IMG/VR virus record: IMGVR_UViG_3300021959_000290
Location: 1-28,540 of that record
DNA: 28,540 bases
DNA from: a virus
Reading direction: 5' to 3' (one strand)
Position 1 is the stretch's first letter. The number at the start of each line of letters is the position of its first letter. A model generated the notes under the pieces. It worked only from the letters and a program-made list of their open reading frames with translations, was not told the DNA's origin and made no database searches. The position numbers and the translations under genes are program-made. Positions 6,554 to 16,938 of the stretch are shown piece after piece.

Positions 6554-8321
6554 CAGGAACATACTCCAGATTATTAAGTTCATCTTTTAATATCCGTTCT
6601 GCAATTTTAATAGGGTCAGTCTCTTCCATCATAGCTCTAATTTTAATATATGAATTAGCTCTGGTAAGATTACCTTGCATTTCTGGAGGTAATGCATCAG
6701 GACTAGTTAAACGCCCTGTATTTCTATCTAATATAATATTGTAGTTAGTATCTTGGCTTTCTCTTTGAAATACAGTCATAATATATTGTCTAAATTCACC
6801 TAAAGATTTTATAATAGCAGGTTTAAAATCAGGATTACTATAAAAATGTTTGAAAACTTCAGGTTTTAATTGAGATAAAGCAGTTAATTGTAAGTCATAT
6901 CCGTCTAATTTAGTAGCTGATTTACTATTAAAATTTTGAGCATGTATATTATTTAATGTAGCACTAACTAAATTAATATCACCAGACTGAGAAGAAGTAT
7001 CTGCTTTTCTAATAGATTGTTCTACTACTACACCCCAATTAGGGTCATTAATAACATCAATTTCAGTAGCTGAATAAGAAGTATTTTTAGGTTCAGACAT
7101 AGCCTTAGCATATACTTGTAATTCTTTTCTAAAAGCCTCTTCTAAGTCTCCACTTAAAGCTCCTGCTCCTCTTAACTTAGATAAAGTATCAGCAAGACTA
7201 TTTAAACTTTTTTGAGCAAGCTCAGCGTTTCCAAACTGCATCATAAATTTAGTATCTAAATCTGTTTTAACAATTGCAGCTACATTTTTTTTATATTTTT
7301 CTAAACCTTCTAAACTTAAATCACTTGTCATTTCTTGACGTAATAATTCAAAAGTAGCATTCATAGTTGTATTAAAAGATTTAACATCTTCTTTATCTTG
7401 AGGCAATTCATCATACATTTCTGCTACAGCTGTTTCAAATCCAGCAATTAATTCTCTAGCTGCAGCTACTTTTAAATTGTAATCAGGGTAATTAGTATTA
7501 TCAAGAAGAATAGCTTTTACTCCTTGAGTAATTTCAGTATGTAGCATTTCTTTTATGTTAGCTGTACCTCCTGCATCTTTCCATATAGCATAAGTTTCTA
7601 TTTTAGATAAGCCTTCAGAGTTTTCTAATAAAAATTTAGCTCGGTCATACTTACTTGATTTACTTTTATAAAAATCATAAGCTACTTCTAGTTTATCTCT
7701 AGGTAAATCATAAGCACTACCTTCAATAAATGGGTCAGTGAATTCTACTTTTTGTTTATATTCTTCTAAAGCTATTTTTTGTGCAGTTTCTTGAGCTTTA
7801 ATTTGATAAGCGTAAAGGTCATTTGTTCCTAATTGATTTGTAGTTTGTGCATACCTATTTACAATTTCATCTTGTGCCCACATATTGTCATTAACTAATT
7901 TTTGAATTTGAGTTTTGTTTCTAATCATACTTTCATAAGGACTATAAATTCCTTGAGCTTCCCCTTTAGAAAGAGTACTAGTAATAGTATCAACTCTATC
8001 TAAAATTTTAGCACGAGCATCTCCTTCAAGACCAGGTAATTCATTTTGCAAAGCAGTTCGCTCTGATATTAATAAGTTTCTACCATCAGGACTATTAGCT
8101 AAAGCTTCTTGATAGTGGTCATAAGCAAGGGCATTAGCTTCTTTAGTTACTTTATTTTTTTCTAATTGTTCATAATTACCTAGCCCAAGCATAGCTCCAC
8201 CCGCTAAAGTAGTAAGCAAAGAATCGTCTATAGCCCCAGATTTATCTACAACACCAGGTTGTACTGTTAATCCAGGATATAGCTTTTCCATTTTAGTAGT
8301 TTCAAAATCTGATTTAGCCAT
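6543..8321 (-). CDS. Probable internal virion / structural protein (592 aa)
   Basis: I do not recognise a family. The 592-aa protein is rich in Ala, Leu, Glu and Lys and appears mostly helical, with one glycine-rich hydrophobic patch near the N-terminus (TTLAGGAMLGLGNYEQL) and no catalytic motif. It lies between the 1699-aa internal virion protein (one base apart) and the lysozyme gene (11-base overlap), the position where podoviruses place ejected core proteins such as T7 gp15. A good ribosome site, AGAGGA, precedes its ATG on the minus strand. The virion role is inferred from position and composition. Confidence 0.65.
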   Translation of the reverse strand: MAKSDFETTKMEKLYPGLTVQPGVVDKSGAIDDSLLTTLAGGAMLGLGNYEQLEKNKVTKEANALAYDHYQEALANSPDGRNLLISERTALQNELPGLEGDARAKILDRVDTITSTLSKGEAQGIYSPYESMIRNKTQIQKLVNDNMWAQDEIVNRYAQTTNQLGTNDLYAYQIKAQETAQKIALEEYKQKVEFTDPFIEGSAYDLPRDKLEVAYDFYKSKSSKYDRAKFLLENSEGLSKIETYAIWKDAGGTANIKEMLHTEITQGVKAILLDNTNYPDYNLKVAAARELIAGFETAVAEMYDELPQDKEDVKSFNTTMNATFELLRQEMTSDLSLEGLEKYKKNVAAIVKTDLDTKFMMQFGNAELAQKSLNSLADTLSKLRGAGALSGDLEEAFRKELQVYAKAMSEPKNTSYSATEIDVINDPNWGVVVEQSIRKADTSSQSGDINLVSATLNNIHAQNFNSKSATKLDGYDLQLTALSQLKPEVFKHFYSNPDFKPAIIKSLGEFRQYIMTVFQRESQDTNYNIILDRNTGRLTSPDALPPEMQGNLTRANSYIKIRAMMEETDPIKIAERILKDELNNLEYVPDAN

Positions 8322-8322
8322 G

Positions 8323-11300
8323 TTAGTCCTCTTTTAAATCTTGTAGTTCGTTATATAAAATTTCTAAAGTGTCTCTGTATTCAGAGTTAGGTGCTAATTC
8401 TATAAAAGTTTTTATAGCTTGTATTTCTTCAGTAGAATATTTAGGATTAGCATGTATTCTTCTACGTTCTAGTACGTCATCAAATAATGATTTAAGTCTA
8501 GATTTTTTAGATTGACTATCTAATTTAATTAGTTCTTCCCAAAACATTTCTCTTTGATTATCTGTGAATTCAGCAATAAAGTTAGCAGTTCTAAAAGCTT
8601 CTGTTATTTCACCAAAGGTTAAGTCATATCCATTAAGAATTAAACCTGATTCCCACCAGCTTTTAGCTAGTTCAACTATACGTTCTTCTTCATCTTTTAA
8701 AGCAAATTTAGTTTCAAAAAAGATTCTATCTTTATCATTAGGTACTGAAAAGGCAGTAAGAAACTTATCAAAGTTAGACACAGGTGTACCTGTAGTTTGT
8801 CCTAGTCTACTAATTTTTTCATTTAATTTAGTATACATAAAAGTATTCCATAACGAACTACCACCTGAAGTTAGTCTAGCTAGCTGTATTAAACTAGATT
8901 GTAACTTATCATTAAATGCAATATTATCATGTTCAGTAAACATAGAATCAATTAACTTAAATGTATCTATTGCTTGTATTGCTGTACGTGTAGCCGGTCC
9001 TAATTGATAATTAGGTATGTCAGCACCTAGCATTGTTGCTAAAGTTTTCCAGAATGAACGATAAACACCACCAGCCTCAGTACCAAAAGGTGAGTATACT
9101 TGTGCTATATCAGCAGTTGATGTAATTAAATTACCATTATCATCATAAGTAGGGAAGACAGCATCAGCTGTTCTATTAATAATTAATCTAGTTAATGCTA
9201 CATCATCTAACATTTTAGCTACATCTTCATTACCAGAAGCTTTAAGACTATCAAGTATAAGTTCTCCAAGACCATACACTAAACCTCCACGTACTCCAAA
9301 TACAGCTAAGTTATATGCAGCTAAAGCCCCACGTTGAGTAGGTGAATAAGGAGAAGCTCCTTTATTCCATATAGATTCAGAGGCTTTCATACCAAATGCC
9401 TGAAACTGTCCAATGTATTGTAAAATAGGAACACGTTGAAAAGCATATGTATTCTCTTTAATCATAGAACCAGCTAATTGATTAGCATCAAATGTAATTT
9501 CATTCATAGCTGTTTTACTTCTCCAGTTTTTACCTGGATTATTCTTAACCCATAGTGAACGAGCAGCATGCCACATACCAACACGGTTCATATATTCACC
9601 AGCTTCAAAACCATACTTACCATACGCTGATAAAGCTTTATTAGCTAGTCTACCAAAGGTAGTACCTCCTGATAATGTATCTACTTTATGACTAAAGATA
9701 CCTTTAGCAAAGTAGTGTTCACCAGTAATACCATGACCTACATCTTCAATGTATTTAATAATATATTGATGGTCTTTTAATGTAAGTTTAGAAGAATCAA
9801 CTCCTAAAGATTTTTCTATTCTTCCTTGTTCATAAGCATACTTAAATAACTCTGGATTATACTTAGCATATTTTCCTTCAATACCTTTAGTTTGTAATAG
9901 TTTAGCATGTAGTGTACCTACAGTATTTACAAAAGTATTTAACCTATCAGGACCTACAATCATAGGACCAAATATACCAATAGGTTGTAGCGTTAAGTTT
10001 CTCCACAAAGCCGCAAGTGTAATTTTAAATGTAGTAACATAACGTCTAGGAGCATCAAGAACTACATTAGGATTACGTTCCCATCTACGGAAAAATTTAG
10101 AAGCATGTAAAAACATTGGAGAATCTGTAGCACTACCAAGTTTATCAGCTATCATAGATAAATATCTAGCCCACATTTGCCCACTATGTCCTTGACCCAT
10201 AGCATGCATACGTTCCCACTCAGCTACAGCTTGTCTATATATACGTTCATTACCAGGTTTTATTTGAATTTCACTAGCTTTAGTAGGATAAACTTCACTA
10301 CCATGTTCTAATCTAACTTTACCTTTGTAAGCTTCAAGCCAACCAACTTGCATTTGTTCAAGAACAGGCTGCATAAATGCATCTGTACCTAGTCGTTGAG
10401 TAGTAAGTACAAAAGATTCTAAAGGGTCAGCATATATAGGATTATAAATATTATCATTAGATGCTTTAGCAGGTCTAGCAACAGCTTCTCTAATTAAATG
10501 AACTTCAAGATTATCACGTGCTGTTAATTCTTCTGCTTTAACTACATCAAAATCATATTTAGTAGAGTCCATCTCTGGAAGAAGGTCTCTATTTTTATTC
10601 ATCCAAGCATTAGCTTCGGTTTTAGTTTTAAACATAGCAACAGTATTAGCATTAGATTCTAACAATGGAATCTCACGAGCTAACGTACCAACAGGTGCCA
10701 TAGTTACTTTACCATTTCTTACTATACGTTTAGGATAAGCTTTAACAAAGAATGTACCTTCTGATATTCTACTAAAGTGTCCAGTTTTAGTAGGAACAAT
10801 CCAATCAGGTACTCCTGTTAACTTTTGTCCTTTAGGTAGTATAGCATAATCAAACATAGCTCCTGTTTCATCTCTAAAAGGTTTAGCTAATTTAACTATT
10901 TTTCTTATTGGTAAATCATTTTGATATAAAAATTGCTCAACAGCTATTGTTTGATTGTTAGCTTCATGTGCATTCCATTTAAATGCAGTTTGATGTTCAG
11001 CATCCCATAATGTATCTAAATTAATTTTACCTGTATTTTTATCAATAGGAAATTGAAAGACATCTTGTACCATTATTCTTTGTTTGTTACCATCCATTCT
11101 ATTTATATCTATATAATCTTTAAATCCTTCTGTGACATATCTGTTAATTTCACGTTGATTTAATAGTTGATAACTAAATCTATCTATTTGTCTCATCAAG
11201 GCAAGAGTATCTTGTAATCCACGAACATGTCTAATGTCAGGACTATAGTCTAATAGTTTATAAATTTCATTAGTAGTAAATAAATCAGATTGATTTCTAG

Positions 11301-13422
11301 AAGCTTCCATTAAAGTTTTAAGGTCCTGCCTAAATCTTTTAGTAGCTAACTTTACACCAAGTAAAGACTTATCATACATATAAGTAGACAATACTTCTAG
11401 TTGCCTTTTAGCTGCACGTTCTGCAAACTGGTGGCTCATTGTCCAATTTCGTTCTAAAGCTTTATCAGACTTACCAAAGACAGCTAACCAATTAAATGCA
11501 CCCTTGTTATCAAAGATAAATTCTCTGCCTTTAGTAGCTACTCTACCTATCCAACCTAAACTAGGGTCTTGTTCCCAAGGGGTTTTATTAAAATCGTCAG
11601 CTAATTGTCTTACTTCATCAAAGAAATCTCCTGTTCTTTCCCATCTTATTTGATACCTAGCTGTTCCATACATTTTAATATCTGTTAAAATACTAGGTAG
11701 TTCGTCTTTAATAGGTACTTTGTATAAAGGATTACCAGCATCATCTAAGGCTTCCATAAATACTTTACCACCATCTGTACCTTCAGCTTCATTAAGACGT
11801 TTTACTTTAGCTTGAAGAGCAAGACCTGCTTGATGAGCTTCTACTATATTAGAGTAAGCAAAACCATCTTTATTAAAAGCTAATGACATTTTAATCTGTG
11901 TACCATTACTTACAATAGGTAATACAGTTTGACTAGGAGCCATTTCAATAGGTATATCACTAACTATATCTGAATATACATTAGCATTTTCTTCCATCCA
12001 AGAGTATCGTTTTTGAAAATCTTTAAAATAAGGATTAAGTACAAAGTCTCTAGCTATTTCAGATTGTTCTAATTTAAGAGCTTTAAATCCAGGAGTAGCA
12101 TCAAAGGTTTCTCCTTGATACGCATCACGAACAAACTTAGGCATCATTAACATGTTAACAAAACTTTCAACAGATATATTCATAGCTTTAGAAGCTTGTC
12201 CTGTTGTGTCTTCCATAAATATTTTACTTAACTCTTGAGCTGTAGACTTATTACTATTAATAGCATCAAGTAAAGGAGACTTTTTAGGAATAGTTATACC
12301 TAAATCTTCTACAGTTCTAGTAGATAGGTCATCTATAAAAGGTACATCTGGTTTAAAGTCAGGTTTACCTTCTAATAGTTTAACTACTTGATATGCATTT
12401 GGGTCTGTAACTTTAAGATAGGCATCTTTAGATAATTTTGTTCCTTTTCTAAAGATAGGAATAGCAAATGCTGTAAGAATTTCTAAAGGAATTTTAGCTT
12501 TATCTACATCATCAGGGGATATTTTAGTAGCAGCCCATGTTAAACCTTCATCTAGTTTAGTAAATCCTTGAGTAACCCAAGCTTCTTCTATATCTTCACG
12601 TTCAACACCAAGAGCATTAGCTACATAGAAAAAAGCATCATATAACTCTTCACCCCAAGATTCATTAATTACTGTTCTAGCTTTAGTTCTTGCATCTGTA
12701 ACTGATTGTATTTCTTCCTCAGTAGCATAAAGAAATCCTGTATAAGCTAACTCACTAAGGTAAGGTGCAAGTCCTACAATAATAGTATTAAATAATGCAA
12801 GAGGTTCTGCTACAACAGGGTCATAAATAGACTCCATAACCTGGTCAAACAGGGAACCATCTAATTTTTTATTAAGTTCTTGGTCAGGTACTGGAGTTTT
12901 ACCTGTAACAATATCATTAACAATTCCAAGACTTTCTAAAAAATCTTCTTTTGTTTTATAATTATGAATTTTATAAGCAAGTCCATCAAGCTCTTCATCA
13001 GTTATTACAGGATTTTCGTCTATTTCTTTTTGTTGTAATGTCTCAAGATACATAGACCTAAGACTAGCTTGAGCAGGGTCATTCAATCTTAATTGTTTAT
13101 CAAGAATATAACTCTTTTCTTGTTTAGTAAAACTAGGGTCAGCTATCATATTCTCAATAAACATAGCTCTATCTAAATCTTTTTTCTGTTTATATTGAGA
13201 ACGTAAAGCATTAACAACCATAGAATCTCCAGTTGCTTCTAGTTCTTCTATACGAGTATAATAGTCTTGTAATGGATTTTCTGACTCAGTAAGAGCTGTT
13301 GCATAGAAAGCATCATTTTTATTTATAGGACTAGTTAAAGGTAATCTATTTTCACTAGGATTATAAATAGGAAGTTCTGCATCAGCATCTAAAAAGTCTT
13401 GTCTAATTAAATTTTGTAACAT
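8323..13422 (-). CDS. Very large internal virion protein (1699 aa), T7 gp16-like position
   Basis: At 1699 aa this is the largest gene in the window, occupying 5.1 kb. Position and size match the T7 gp16-type ejected core protein that spans the periplasm during DNA entry. I cannot find the E-S...G-L-M-Q lytic transglycosylase motif that T7 gp16 carries at its N-terminus. Peptidoglycan cleavage may instead be supplied by the GH24 gene two positions downstream. Hydrophobic stretches occur near residues 200-230 (LALFNTIIVGLAPYLSEL) and in the C-terminal third. No Shine-Dalgarno is visible before ATG 13422; the upstream 20 bases are almost pure A/T. Annotation as internal virion protein is by context. 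Confidence 0.75.
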   Translation of the reverse strand: MLQNLIRQDFLDADAELPIYNPSENRLPLTSPINKNDAFYATALTESENPLQDYYTRIEELEATGDSMVVNALRSQYKQKKDLDRAMFIENMIADPSFTKQEKSYILDKQLRLNDPAQASLRSMYLETLQQKEIDENPVITDEELDGLAYKIHNYKTKEDFLESLGIVNDIVTGKTPVPDQELNKKLDGSLFDQVMESIYDPVVAEPLALFNTIIVGLAPYLSELAYTGFLYATEEEIQSVTDARTKARTVINESWGEELYDAFFYVANALGVEREDIEEAWVTQGFTKLDEGLTWAATKISPDDVDKAKIPLEILTAFAIPIFRKGTKLSKDAYLKVTDPNAYQVVKLLEGKPDFKPDVPFIDDLSTRTVEDLGITIPKKSPLLDAINSNKSTAQELSKIFMEDTTGQASKAMNISVESFVNMLMMPKFVRDAYQGETFDATPGFKALKLEQSEIARDFVLNPYFKDFQKRYSWMEENANVYSDIVSDIPIEMAPSQTVLPIVSNGTQIKMSLAFNKDGFAYSNIVEAHQAGLALQAKVKRLNEAEGTDGGKVFMEALDDAGNPLYKVPIKDELPSILTDIKMYGTARYQIRWERTGDFFDEVRQLADDFNKTPWEQDPSLGWIGRVATKGREFIFDNKGAFNWLAVFGKSDKALERNWTMSHQFAERAAKRQLEVLSTYMYDKSLLGVKLATKRFRQDLKTLMEASRNQSDLFTTNEIYKLLDYSPDIRHVRGLQDTLALMRQIDRFSYQLLNQREINRYVTEGFKDYIDINRMDGNKQRIMVQDVFQFPIDKNTGKINLDTLWDAEHQTAFKWNAHEANNQTIAVEQFLYQNDLPIRKIVKLAKPFRDETGAMFDYAILPKGQKLTGVPDWIVPTKTGHFSRISEGTFFVKAYPKRIVRNGKVTMAPVGTLAREIPLLESNANTVAMFKTKTEANAWMNKNRDLLPEMDSTKYDFDVVKAEELTARDNLEVHLIREAVARPAKASNDNIYNPIYADPLESFVLTTQRLGTDAFMQPVLEQMQVGWLEAYKGKVRLEHGSEVYPTKASEIQIKPGNERIYRQAVAEWERMHAMGQGHSGQMWARYLSMIADKLGSATDSPMFLHASKFFRRWERNPNVVLDAPRRYVTTFKITLAALWRNLTLQPIGIFGPMIVGPDRLNTFVNTVGTLHAKLLQTKGIEGKYAKYNPELFKYAYEQGRIEKSLGVDSSKLTLKDHQYIIKYIEDVGHGITGEHYFAKGIFSHKVDTLSGGTTFGRLANKALSAYGKYGFEAGEYMNRVGMWHAARSLWVKNNPGKNWRSKTAMNEITFDANQLAGSMIKENTYAFQRVPILQYIGQFQAFGMKASESIWNKGASPYSPTQRGALAAYNLAVFGVRGGLVYGLGELILDSLKASGNEDVAKMLDDVALTRLIINRTADAVFPTYDDNGNLITSTADIAQVYSPFGTEAGGVYRSFWKTLATMLGADIPNYQLGPATRTAIQAIDTFKLIDSMFTEHDNIAFNDKLQSSLIQLARLTSGGSSLWNTFMYTKLNEKISRLGQTTGTPVSNFDKFLTAFSVPNDKDRIFFETKFALKDEEERIVELAKSWWESGLILNGYDLTFGEITEAFRTANFIAEFTDNQREMFWEELIKLDSQSKKSRLKSLFDDVLERRRIHANPKYSTEEIQAIKTFIELAPNSEYRDTLEILYNELQDLKED

Positions 13423-13443
13423 ATAATTTATTATATAGTTGGG

Positions 13444-14376
13444 TTAAATATCAAAAACTTGTTTATTTAAAAATTCACTTTTATTAAATATGCTTTCACC
13501 TAAAGAACTAACTCCTGTCCACATACTTTCTTGTCCTCTAGCTTTGTAATAATCTGTACCATAATCAGCAGCTAGTTGAGCTTGGTTACTTATTGCTTGA
13601 CTTGCTCCTTCACCAAAATCAATTGCTCCAATATTTGCAGTTGTTTGTGTTTGTATAGAAGAAGTAGCTCCTTGTAATCCAGATGTACCTACACCTAATC
13701 CTGCACCAGCAGCAGAAGCTTGGTAACCTCCTGAGATAATACGTTGTTGTCTAAGTAAATCAAGTCTTTGTCTACGTGCTAGTGTTTCTTGATAACGTTG
13801 TTGCATTTTTCTTTGTTCAGTTTCAGCACGTGCTTGTCCTTCTAAAGCTTCTGCTTGAGCATTTACAGCTTTACGTTGTTGAACATAACCTACACCTTGT
13901 AATGCCGTACTTCCTGCTTGAAAAGGATTTGCAGCAATCATACTTCCAACTTTTGAAATACCTGAAGCAATCGTACTACCTATACTTAATCCAGCTTGAG
14001 TTGTTTGTGCAGAAATTAAAGCAGGATTAATAAATTTACCTGCACTTATAGCTTGTGGTAAGACTGTACTACCTCCAACTTTTGTAGCAAATAAAGAAGA
14101 ACCTCCAGCCACTGAATACGCACCATAAGCTGCTGCTACATAAGGTGCTACTTTAGTTACTAGTTTAACTACAGATTTAACTGCTTTTTTATATTCAGGT
14201 AAACCTGTATTAGGGTTGATTGTACCAGAACCTCCTAAAGCTTTAAGTAATGCTGCCTCTTGGGGATTAATATGAGCAAGCGTAGTGTCGCCTTCTCTAC
14301 CCATGCTAGCAACATCATGATATAAAGCTTGTAAAGCTTCTACCTTTTGTTGTTGTGTTAAATTATTAATGTCCAT
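13444..14376 (-). CDS. Internal virion protein, T7 gp14-like
   Basis: The 310-aa protein has the layout of gp14-type core proteins. An Ala/Gly-rich hydrophobic N-terminal half (VAPYVAAAYGAYSVAGGSS and further repeats) may insert in membrane. A charged coiled coil follows at about 165-215 (AEALEGQARAETEQRKMQQR), then a Gly/Ser/Ala/Thr/Gln-rich tail (SAAGAGLGVGTSGLQGATSS). In T7 such proteins form the outer-membrane portion of the ejection channel. It directly precedes the 1699-aa gene in the transcription order, as gene 14 precedes 15 and 16. Ribosome site GGAGA lies just upstream of the ATG. Confidence 0.75.
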   Translation of the reverse strand: MDINNLTQQQKVEALQALYHDVASMGREGDTTLAHINPQEAALLKALGGSGTINPNTGLPEYKKAVKSVVKLVTKVAPYVAAAYGAYSVAGGSSLFATKVGGSTVLPQAISAGKFINPALISAQTTQAGLSIGSTIASGISKVGSMIAANPFQAGSTALQGVGYVQQRKAVNAQAEALEGQARAETEQRKMQQRYQETLARRQRLDLLRQQRIISGGYQASAAGAGLGVGTSGLQGATSSIQTQTTANIGAIDFGEGASQAISNQAQLAADYGTDYYKARGQESMWTGVSSLGESIFNKSEFLNKQVFDI

Positions 14377-14377
14377 A

Positions 14378-14683
14378 CTATGTCTCCAAGATTGTTATGT
14401 AGTTTTGTTTCCCATCTTCATCAAAAGCTACATGGTCAGGAACTGTTACAGCTCCAAATAGTTCATTGAACTTACGTTCTTTTTCTCCTTCACATAAACC
14501 AAATACATAATTAATACCATTTGATTTAAGATTTTGTTTTACTTTATCTATTGCTTTTAAATATTTTTTAAATTTATTATGAGACCACTCTTTGCAGTCT
14601 ACATGCATTTGCCAGGCTTTCATTTCTTTACTATAAGAGACTCCAATAAAAGCATTATTTTTTTCTTCCCACATTATTACCAT
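14378..14683 (-). CDS. Small protein in the T7 gene 13 position (101 aa)
   Basis: The 101-aa protein shows mixed alpha/beta sequence (NAFIGVSYSKEMKAWQMHV, then a basic helix, then INYVFGLCEGEKERKFNELF) with no motif I can name. It lies between the gp12-like tail protein and the gp14-like protein, the position of T7 gene 13, whose product has been compared to acetyltransferase folds. That comparison rests on synteny, not on recognised residues. Start ATG 14683 overlaps the upstream stop (TAATG). An internal ATG at 14674 is an alternative start. Confidence 0.65.
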   Translation of the reverse strand: MVIMWEEKNNAFIGVSYSKEMKAWQMHVDCKEWSHNKFKKYLKAIDKVKQNLKSNGINYVFGLCEGEKERKFNELFGAVTVPDHVAFDEDGKQNYITILET

Positions 14684-16938
14684 TAGATAGTTTCATTCAT
14701 AGTAACTGGTAAACCCCAACCTAGTATCTGCATATCTTTACCTGCTTCGGATTCTATTTTTAAACTTAATGTTTTACCAGAACCTCTAAGTTTATTTTTA
14801 GTTACTATAACACCTTCACCATAGTCAAAAGGGTCAGTAGGACCAGATGGTATATAATTTCTAAGTAATCTATATGCTTGAAATTGTGTTCCCCATTTGC
14901 CACTATTAGCAGAATTTGTCCAATTCCATTGTGCTTGTACTAAACATGAAGATGGTTTAGTTAATTCTAAAGTTCCACTTGCAGCTGTATATCCATTCTC
15001 AGTACGTTTAAAATAAAATTGTATATAAGGTACTTGTTTTTTTCTAAGAAAATTTCCAAATAATTCCCAACCTGTTACAAGATAACTTAAATAAGATATA
15101 CCAACAGCATTTGAAGAAACCCAATCTTTAAACGTATCATCTTTATATTTAGATATAGTAAATGATGTATCTCGTATAGTTAAATAACTAAATTGACTAC
15201 TTCTATTTACAGCTAAGTCTGAGTCTATTACTACAGTATCTCCTGCTGTTACTAATACTTCATCTGTTCCTGTGTATACAGTTTCTTCTGTAGATGTAAC
15301 AGAGTATCCTGGAATAGGAATATAGTCTGCTACATAAGGGCTATTACTTGCTAGTGTACTAAACGTATTTTTATACCAAGCTTGTAATGTAAGGTCATAT
15401 ATTAATTCTTTATTATAATTATTAATATAATTAGTTGTACTATAGTTTGCACTATCATTATACAACCATCTTACTTGATTTTCTTTTTCATCATAAAAAC
15501 CTTTACAATTATTTTTACCAATATCAGGTATATTTAAGTATAATGTTTGTATTGTTTTAAGTGAAACAGACTCTGCTCTAAAACGACCAGAAGCACTATC
15601 AGGACTTAATTGATATATACCAGCTTTAGACCAATAAATAAAGTTACCATTAATATCAACAATAGATTTAGGATTAAATACACCATTTGTAGATAGTTTA
15701 GATACTTGGAAAGAAGTTGCTACAAATCCACCAGTGTCTCCATATACTTCATACACACCATTTTCAGCAAATACAAGTAATGAAGCCTGTGTAGAGGCTA
15801 TCTTAATAATCCTAGTTACTTCTGGTAAATGTACAGTACCACCATCATTAGCTATAATGTCATTAATACCTGGGTCAGTAGGGTCAGCTTCTTGATAGCA
15901 CTTAATTAAGTCATCTTCAGAAGTTACAACTTTAGAAAAGAAAATATAACCAGAATAATTAGGAGACCTAGCATCTCCTCCATTAAGATTTGATACTATA
16001 CCTGAATAAAAGACTCGTTGTGCATAAGAGGCTACAGTAGTAATAGTACCATTTTCAGAATCAGAAGGTAATCCTGTTACTCCTGACTCACTTTGCCTAG
16101 AAGCTCCTCTATTAAAAGCATCAATAACATATGAACCTCTGGATACTTGATACTTAGATGTAGAATTTCTTTCTAATACTTCAGGGTCATATCTTTCATA
16201 ATCACTTGAACCTGGATTAGATACTTTACCTAGTGTCCATACATCAGAATTAGAAGGATACACACCAAGTTTAGTTTTAGTATAATCAATTGCATCTGCG
16301 CTACCTGCAGCTGCTACAGAAACTACTTCAGGACTCCAACCTTGATTACGTAAATTATATTTATGTGTATTAGATAAACTAGAGGGTCTTTCATCTACGT
16401 CAAGACTATCGTCTACACCATATAAATCTCTAATTTTTAAAATTAATTGAGATTGAGTAACTGTATCTGTACTTGGATTATAAGTTAATTTAATAGGATG
16501 TAATAAATCTTCTGAAGCTATAACACATTTATTACTAATAACAGCTGTTTCAATATTTGCATTGGATAAACCAGAAATAGTAATAGGACTACCACTATTT
16601 TTTAATGCTGCACTTGGAGTAGCTGCTAATAAATTAACAAACCATATTTTATTTTTAACTCTAATTAATCCAAGAGATACAGTCGTATCTCCTCCTGGAC
16701 TTTCCCATACATGAAATGATTGTTTACCATCACGTAGGTCAGCAGCTGTAAGTCCAGTAGCTCTTAATACATAAGACTCTTCAAAGTCTACACCAAGTCT
16801 GCGTGAACGAGAACCATCTCTGTTAAGAACAAAGTTTTGTTCATCAATAGAAGCAGACTCAGGAAAGGTTAATTCATTAGCTTCAGTAACAAGACCTTTA
16901 ATGAAAGACCTAAATGACTTTTCTGTTTTTTGAGCCAT
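14683..16938 (-). CDS. Tail tube / nozzle protein, T7 gp12-like (tail tubular protein B)
   Basis: The 751-aa protein opens with the pattern typical of podovirus tail nozzle proteins: FIKGLVTEANELTFPESAS followed by an E-Q-N-F-V-L-N-R-D-G-S-R-S-R-R-L-G stretch. The rest is beta-rich and Ser/Thr/Asn/Tyr-rich, as expected for a beta-propeller-like tube. Late motifs include QWNWTNSANSGKWGTQFQAY and GSGKTLSLKIESEAGKDM. The length is close to T7 gp12 (about 790 aa). It is preceded by the gp11-like adaptor and small proteins and followed by internal virion genes, the canonical tail order. Confidence 0.85.
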   Translation of the reverse strand: MAQKTEKSFRSFIKGLVTEANELTFPESASIDEQNFVLNRDGSRSRRLGVDFEESYVLRATGLTAADLRDGKQSFHVWESPGGDTTVSLGLIRVKNKIWFVNLLAATPSAALKNSGSPITISGLSNANIETAVISNKCVIASEDLLHPIKLTYNPSTDTVTQSQLILKIRDLYGVDDSLDVDERPSSLSNTHKYNLRNQGWSPEVVSVAAAGSADAIDYTKTKLGVYPSNSDVWTLGKVSNPGSSDYERYDPEVLERNSTSKYQVSRGSYVIDAFNRGASRQSESGVTGLPSDSENGTITTVASYAQRVFYSGIVSNLNGGDARSPNYSGYIFFSKVVTSEDDLIKCYQEADPTDPGINDIIANDGGTVHLPEVTRIIKIASTQASLLVFAENGVYEVYGDTGGFVATSFQVSKLSTNGVFNPKSIVDINGNFIYWSKAGIYQLSPDSASGRFRAESVSLKTIQTLYLNIPDIGKNNCKGFYDEKENQVRWLYNDSANYSTTNYINNYNKELIYDLTLQAWYKNTFSTLASNSPYVADYIPIPGYSVTSTEETVYTGTDEVLVTAGDTVVIDSDLAVNRSSQFSYLTIRDTSFTISKYKDDTFKDWVSSNAVGISYLSYLVTGWELFGNFLRKKQVPYIQFYFKRTENGYTAASGTLELTKPSSCLVQAQWNWTNSANSGKWGTQFQAYRLLRNYIPSGPTDPFDYGEGVIVTKNKLRGSGKTLSLKIESEAGKDMQILGWGLPVTMNETI

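Noticed and set aside
8564-9007. 147-aa plus-strand ORF inside the 1699-aa gene
   Set aside because: Lies wholly antisense to the long structural gene; Leu/Ser-rich low-information sequence typical of shadow frames.
13430-13435. Minus-strand TATAAT upstream of the 1699-aa gene as a promoter
   Set aside because: The -35 position reads GTTTTT or TTTTTG, a poor match, so it is likely a chance AT-rich hit, though it could explain the missing ribosome site.
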